Origin: Flaccisagitta enflata
Lineage: Eukaryota > Chaetognatha > Sagittoidea > Aphragmophora
Direction of reading: 5' to 3'
Assembly (NCBI GenBank): GCA_965153355.1
Contig: OZ231126.1
Span: 92,008,001 to 92,072,000 of the forward strand
DNA length: 64,000 bases
The position numbers were made by a program, and so were the translations under genes. Positions 10,353 through 64,000 of this stretch are shown one piece after another. The first letter of the stretch is position 1, and each line of letters opens with the position of its first letter. The notes beneath the pieces are model-generated. The model was given only the letters and a program-made list of their open reading frames with translations. It did not search any database and had not been told where the DNA came from.

Positions 10353-11580
10353 CTTGAAATCCATGATGGCAAACCTAAAGAAAAATCAAAATGTAATAAA
10401 TGAGCAAGTAAAAGAATTCCAACTTCAATCATCTATAGAAATTGCCGAAGTCCTAGAAACATATTATTACAATATTAAGCTAATATCTTATAAACCAGAT
10501 TTCAGATTTAATTCGAATTTTGCAGGGGCACTTCAATTAATATCCTTTACTTGTATACCAAATTAAAAAGAATTCACATAACTTTGCTACCCTTTGCCTA
10601 TGTAAACTGCTTAAGTCATAGTAACATATTACTACATAAATAAGCTTATATCTCATAAACCAGACTTCAGATTTAATTCAAATTTTGCAGGGCTTATTCA
10701 TTCACTACCCTCTACTTGCGTACCAAATTAGAAAAAAATTCACATACCTCTACTACCCTTTGCCTATGTAAATTGCCTAAGTCCTAGCAACATACTACTA
10801 CATAAATAAACTAATATCTCATAAACCAGACTTCAGATTTAATTCGAATTTTGCAGGGGTTGTTTATTTACTACCCTCTACTTGTATACCAAATTGAAAA
10901 AAAATTCATAAACCTTTACTACCCTCTACCTATGTAAAACGCTTAAGTCCCAGCTAAATATTACTACAAAATAATAGGCAAAGGGTAGTAAAAGTTAATG
11001 AATTTTTTTGAAAATTGGTGCACAAGCTCCTATTGTCCTATAAACAACACCAGCAAAGTTTCATAAAATTCTGAAGTCTGGTTCCAAAAATATGAGAGGG
11101 TTTTAAACAGACAGACAGACGACAGACTACACATCACTGCTACTTCATAGTCACCGACGAAAACTGTTCGTCGGGGACAAAAAAAAGTGTATTAGGATTT
11201 GTTACTTTGTTCCCTTCCGGATACCATAGGAGACCATATTCATATCATACCTCACAGATGCCGCATGTTCATAGGGGGTCTAACAGCCATTTGAGAAATG
11301 GACAAAAGACAGAGGGTGGAATGATAATTGATGTATTCTGCAGGAAAGATCTAGCTTTGAGAAAATACGGTGTACATCGCTAGTGGAGAGTCAAGACTTT
11401 AAAATTTTGATTCTAATAACAGCCGAAATAGTTAAGTTCATTCAGCTTCATGTTAGCCCGTATACTAAGCTAAGGGAAACCGTGGAATGTCCGAAGAACG
11501 GGAAAATGTCAAGTCCATTTTCAAAAGTTTAAGATAAAAATGACGAGGTTACAAATACATCGAACATTCAACGGGAAAAC

Positions 11581-11727
11581 AACAAGGCCGGCAACGCGGC
11601 AGTCCAGTCGCAGACGGTTGGGCAGGAGCAGTAATGCGAAAACCACTCGGAATTCAAAAATGTGACCGACCGACGGACGGACCGACCGACACGGCAAGGT
11701 GTAGAGTCGCGTGTCCGCGAATAAAAA
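11581..11727 (-). mobile_element. Short hairpin element
   Basis: Starts AACAAGGCCGGCAACGCGGC with GTCGCAGACGG, ends gagtcgcgtgtccgcgaataaaaa. It sits 40 bp beyond the zinc-finger stop codon. Confidence 0.75.
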
Positions 11728-11766
11728 TGACCTAAAACAGATGAATCTTATTTCCGGTTTCCTCCT

Positions 11767-61055
<49,289 letters not shown>

Positions 61056-61782
61056 CTGCAATCAAATGCGGGAACAACACAATTTAACAGTGTGGGTAAT
61101 GAACGAAACCGAGCTCATCTTGAGAGTCAAATACCATATCATACCATATCACATATACATATGACATATGTATATACATTTGACAATTACATATCAAATG
61201 CGGTAACAACACAATTTAGCATTGTGGGAAATGAAGGAAACTAAGCCCATCCTCATAGTTAAATACAATGTCACAGGTCTACTATCTAGGGAATAATTAT
61301 GGAATCAAAATGGCGCGATTTGATTTGTCAAACAAATTCTGTTAAAACCATGATACTGAATGCTTAAGCACTTCATCTGACATTATTGTTAACTAATGTC
61401 TTCAGTTTTGCAGCTGGGGGGTGGTCCATAAAGATTTTCACACAGTTTATCAGGTCTTGTTCTGCCATCTGTGAGCGGTTATTGCCATCCTATCATTTAA
61501 TGGAGAGTTTCTATAGTTTTGCTTGTCATTTCTAAATGGTGTAAGCCACAGAAACCAGATTTCGCTCGTCTTGAAGATTTTTCGACGTAGATTAATTGGC
61601 TTCTTTGAAAAAAGTTTGCCTTTCTAGAAGCGGAGATATCTCAATCAGAAGATCACCCTAATCTTTGTGTTCTATCATTTTCACTTTTTGCTGCCCATTT
61701 TTAAAATGAAAGTTTTTACTATTTGGCTTGTCATTTCTAAACGGTTTGAGCTACAGAGACCAGGTTGAACTCATATTAAAGA
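61056..61782. other. Intron upstream of the first visible exon
   Basis: No further zinc-finger exon recognised. Contains a near-duplicate: atcaaatgcgggaacaacac with aatttaacagtgtgggtaat at 61061 and again at 61193. Confidence 0.5.
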
Positions 61783-64000
61783 TTTTTGTCCCCAACAAAC
61801 AGTTTTTGTCGGTGACTATGAAGTAGCCGGTTCGTGTAGTCTGTGTCGTTGTCGTTTAAAACCTTCTCATATCTTTTGATCCAAACTTCAGAAGTTCATG
61901 AAACTTTACCAGTGTCATTTTTATGTCAATAGGAGCTCGTGTACCAGTTTTCAGAAAAATTCACTAATTTTTACTTCTTTTTGCCTATTATGTTTGTAGT
62001 TATATTTTACTGGACTTAGGCGATTTACATAGGTAGAGGGTAGTAAACCTATGTGAATTTTTTTTTAATTTGGTATACATGTAGAGGGTAGTAAATAAAC
62101 AACCCCTGCAACATTCGAATTAAATCTGAAGTCTAGTTTATGAGATATTAGCTTATTAATGTAGTGATGTAGTGATGTAGTAATGTAGTAATATGTTACT
62201 AGGACTTGAGCAGTTAACATAGGCAAAGAGTAGTAAAGTTATGTGAATTTTTTTAAAATTTGGTATACAAGTAAAGGATATTAATTGAACAGCCCCTACA
62301 AAAATTGAATATAATCTGTAGTCTGGTTCATAAGATATTAGCTTACTAATTAATGAAGTAATATGTTACAAGGACTTTGGCAATTTATATAATAGATTGC
62401 TTGTTCATTACATTCTGATTTCTTTTCTTTAGGTTTGCCATCCTGGATTTCAAAATTTATCTTCAGCTACCATCAGCATCTTCAGCTACCGTCAGCATCT
62501 TCAGCTACTGTCAGCATCTTCAGCTACCGTCAGCATCTTCAGCTACCGTCAGCATCTTCAGCTACCGTCAGCATCTTCAGCTACCGTCAGCATCTTCAGC
62601 TACCGTCAGCATCTTCAGCTACCGTCAGCATCTTCAGCTACCGTCAGCATCTTCAGCTACCGTCAGCATCTTCAGCTACCGTCAGCATCTTCAGCTACCG
62701 TCAGCATCTTCAGCTACCGTCAGCATCTTCAGCTACCGTCAGCATCTTCAGCTACCGTCAGCATCTTCAGCTACCGTCAGCATCTTCAGCTACCGTCAGC
62801 ATCTTCAGCTACCGTCAGCATCTTCAGCTACCGTCAGCATCTTCAGCTACCGTCAGCATCTTCAGCTACCGTCAGCATCTTCAGCTACCGTCAGCATCTT
62901 CAGCTACCGTCAGCATCTTCAGCTAACGTCAGCATCTTCAGCTAACGTCAGCATCTTCAGCTACCGTCAGCATCTTCAGCTACCGTCAGCATCTTCAGCT
63001 ACCGTCATCATCTTCAGCTACCGTCATCATCTTCAACTACCGTCATCATCTTCAACTACCGTCATCATCTTCAACTACCGTCATCATCTTCAACTACCGT
63101 CATCATCTTCAAATACCGTCATCATCTTCAAATACCGTCATCATCTTCAAATACCATCATCTTCAACTACCGTCATCATCTTCAACTACCGTCATCATCT
63201 TCAACTACCGTCATCATCTTCAACTACCGTCATCATCTTCAACTACCGTCATCATCTTCAACTACCGTCATCATCTTCAACTACCGTCATCATCTTCAAC
63301 TACCGTCATCATCTTCAACTACCGTCATCATCTTCAACTACCGTCATCATCTTCAACTACCGTCATCATCTTCAACTAACGTCATCATCTTCAACTAACG
63401 TCATCATCTTCAACTAACGTCATCATCTTCAACTAACGTCATCATCTTCAACTAACGTCATCATCTTCAACTAACGTCATCATCTTCAACTAACGTCATC
63501 ATCTTCAACTAACGTCATCATCTTCAACTAACGTCATCATCTTCAACTAACGTCATCATCTTCAACTAACGTCATCATCTTCAACTAACGTCATCATCTT
63601 CAACTAACGTCATCATCTTCAACTAACGTCATCATCTTCAACTAACGTCATCATCTTCAACTAACGTCATCATCTTCAACTAACGTCATCATCTTCAACT
63701 AACGTCATCATCTTCAACTACCGTCATCATCTTCAACTACCGTCATCATCTTCAACTACCGTCATCATCTTCAACTACCGTCATCATCTTCAACTACCGT
63801 CATCATCTTCAACTACTGTCATCATCTTCAACTACTGTCATCATCTTCAACTACTGTCATCATCTTCAACTACTGTCATCATCTTTAACTACTGTCCTCA
63901 ATATTAACTACAGTCCTCAACTCCTCATCTTCAACTTTGAAAATTCCTTAGAAAATTTTTTAGAAAAACTGTTTAAAAAAATTTTTTTTAAAAATTTTTT
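61783..64000 (-). mobile_element. Family H1 element, copy 2, inverted and running off the window
   Basis: In reverse orientation it matches copy 1: terminal hairpin with GTCGGTGACTATGAAGTAG, the repeats of about 170 bp, the segment before the array (ctttaggtttgccatcctgg) and then the 19-bp array. The array is far larger than in copy 1. The far end lies beyond 64000. Confidence 0.75.
62462..63900 (-). repeat. 19-bp minisatellite, about 75 units
   Basis: Plus-strand unit agcatcttcagctaccgtc and variants. Variants lie in blocks: AGC..CAGCTACC units first, then ATC..CAACTACC, a long block of ..CTAACGTC, then back to ..CTACCGTC and CTACTGTC. The open frame over it is only the repeat translated (57 nt = 3 units). 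Confidence 0.95.

Larger units (their letters stand above)
9690..11188 (+). mobile_element. Family H1 element, copy 1, nested in an inverted-repeat element
   Basis: It starts with a palindrome containing CAGTCCCCGACTGGGGACTG. T/A-rich words follow, then a 19-bp minisatellite (10136-10352) and four diverged repeats of about 170 bp. It ends in the hairpin CCGACGAA-aactg-TTCGTCGG plus GGACAAAA. The ends GTCCCCGAC and GTCGGGGAC are reverse complements. It splits the TA-flanked element 9304-11193. No ORF, so non-autonomous. Confidence 0.7.
9304..11193. mobile_element. TA-flanked inverted-repeat element, copy 1 (split by H1)
   Basis: Left part 9304-9689 starts TACACTTTTTTTATAAGAGAC and contains cagcctgggtgttctta. 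The right remnant aaaaaaaagtgta (11181-11193) lies beyond H1. Ends CACTTTT/AAAAGTG with flanking TA match copy 2. Confidence 0.68.

Noticed and set aside
9690-11188. Calling H1/H2 Helitrons
   Set aside because: A terminal hairpin and tandem core are suggestive, but the canonical TC start and CTRR end are not seen, and the insertion sites are not A^T.
62435-62926. 163-residue frame of repeated SASSATVSIFS
   Set aside because: It is three units of the 19-bp minisatellite translated (57 nt); no start context or non-repeat coding sequence.
62462-63900. CRISPR-like regular repeats
   Set aside because: The 19-bp units are directly abutting with no unique spacers, and the setting is an intron of a eukaryotic gene.

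Overview
This is metazoan nuclear DNA, almost certainly from an invertebrate. Genes are split into short exons with GT-AG introns. The DNA between exons is AT-rich and crowded with microsatellites, minisatellites, small inverted-repeat elements and non-LTR retrotransposons. I see no feature that fixes the phylum. There is no operon, CRISPR array or rRNA/tRNA gene.

The main gene is on the minus strand and runs from beyond the right edge of the window down to a stop codon at 11767. I assembled 25 exons (61055 down to 11767) whose splice phases all agree. They total 6366 nt, or at least 2121 residues. The protein carries 19 dispersed C2H2 zinc fingers separated by acidic and low-complexity linkers, with no TGEKP-type linkers. 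Two exons (44608-44762 and 32916-33079) and the last exon (11767-11839) have no ATG-led open frame of their own. They were found from splice sites and finger continuity.

Two other genes are likely. One is a minus-strand gene at 6193-7610 for a small secreted or membrane-anchored protein with a coiled coil and a glycine-rich stretch. The other is a plus-strand gene (49401-56791, four phase-compatible exons) of unknown function, nested on the opposite strand inside the 15.8-kb intron 44763-60609 of the zinc-finger gene. One of its exons has two degenerate relatives nearby.

Three non-LTR retrotransposons are present. One is a 5'-truncated APE/RT element at 1962-4742 (minus). One is an apparently complete two-ORF CR1/L2-like element at about 39030-44118 (minus), with a coiled-coil/SGNH-esterase ORF1 and a poly-A tail. 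One is an RT ORF with a WVDD active site at 46470-48781 (plus), bracketed by (CT)n.

The most unusual content is a superfamily of short elements with hairpin ends, more than 20 copies here. One end is a hairpin followed by an A-run. The other end carries a 9-10 nt word that is the reverse complement of that hairpin's arm. The word differs between subfamilies, but its copies change together. Several members have cores made wholly of tandem repeats, and two larger families (H1 at 9690-11188 and 61783-64000; H2 at 29036-30893 and 52176-53773) follow the same plan. Two nested insertions show their boundaries. Other material includes TA-flanked inverted-repeat elements, foldback elements and many microsatellites, some lying directly at splice sites.
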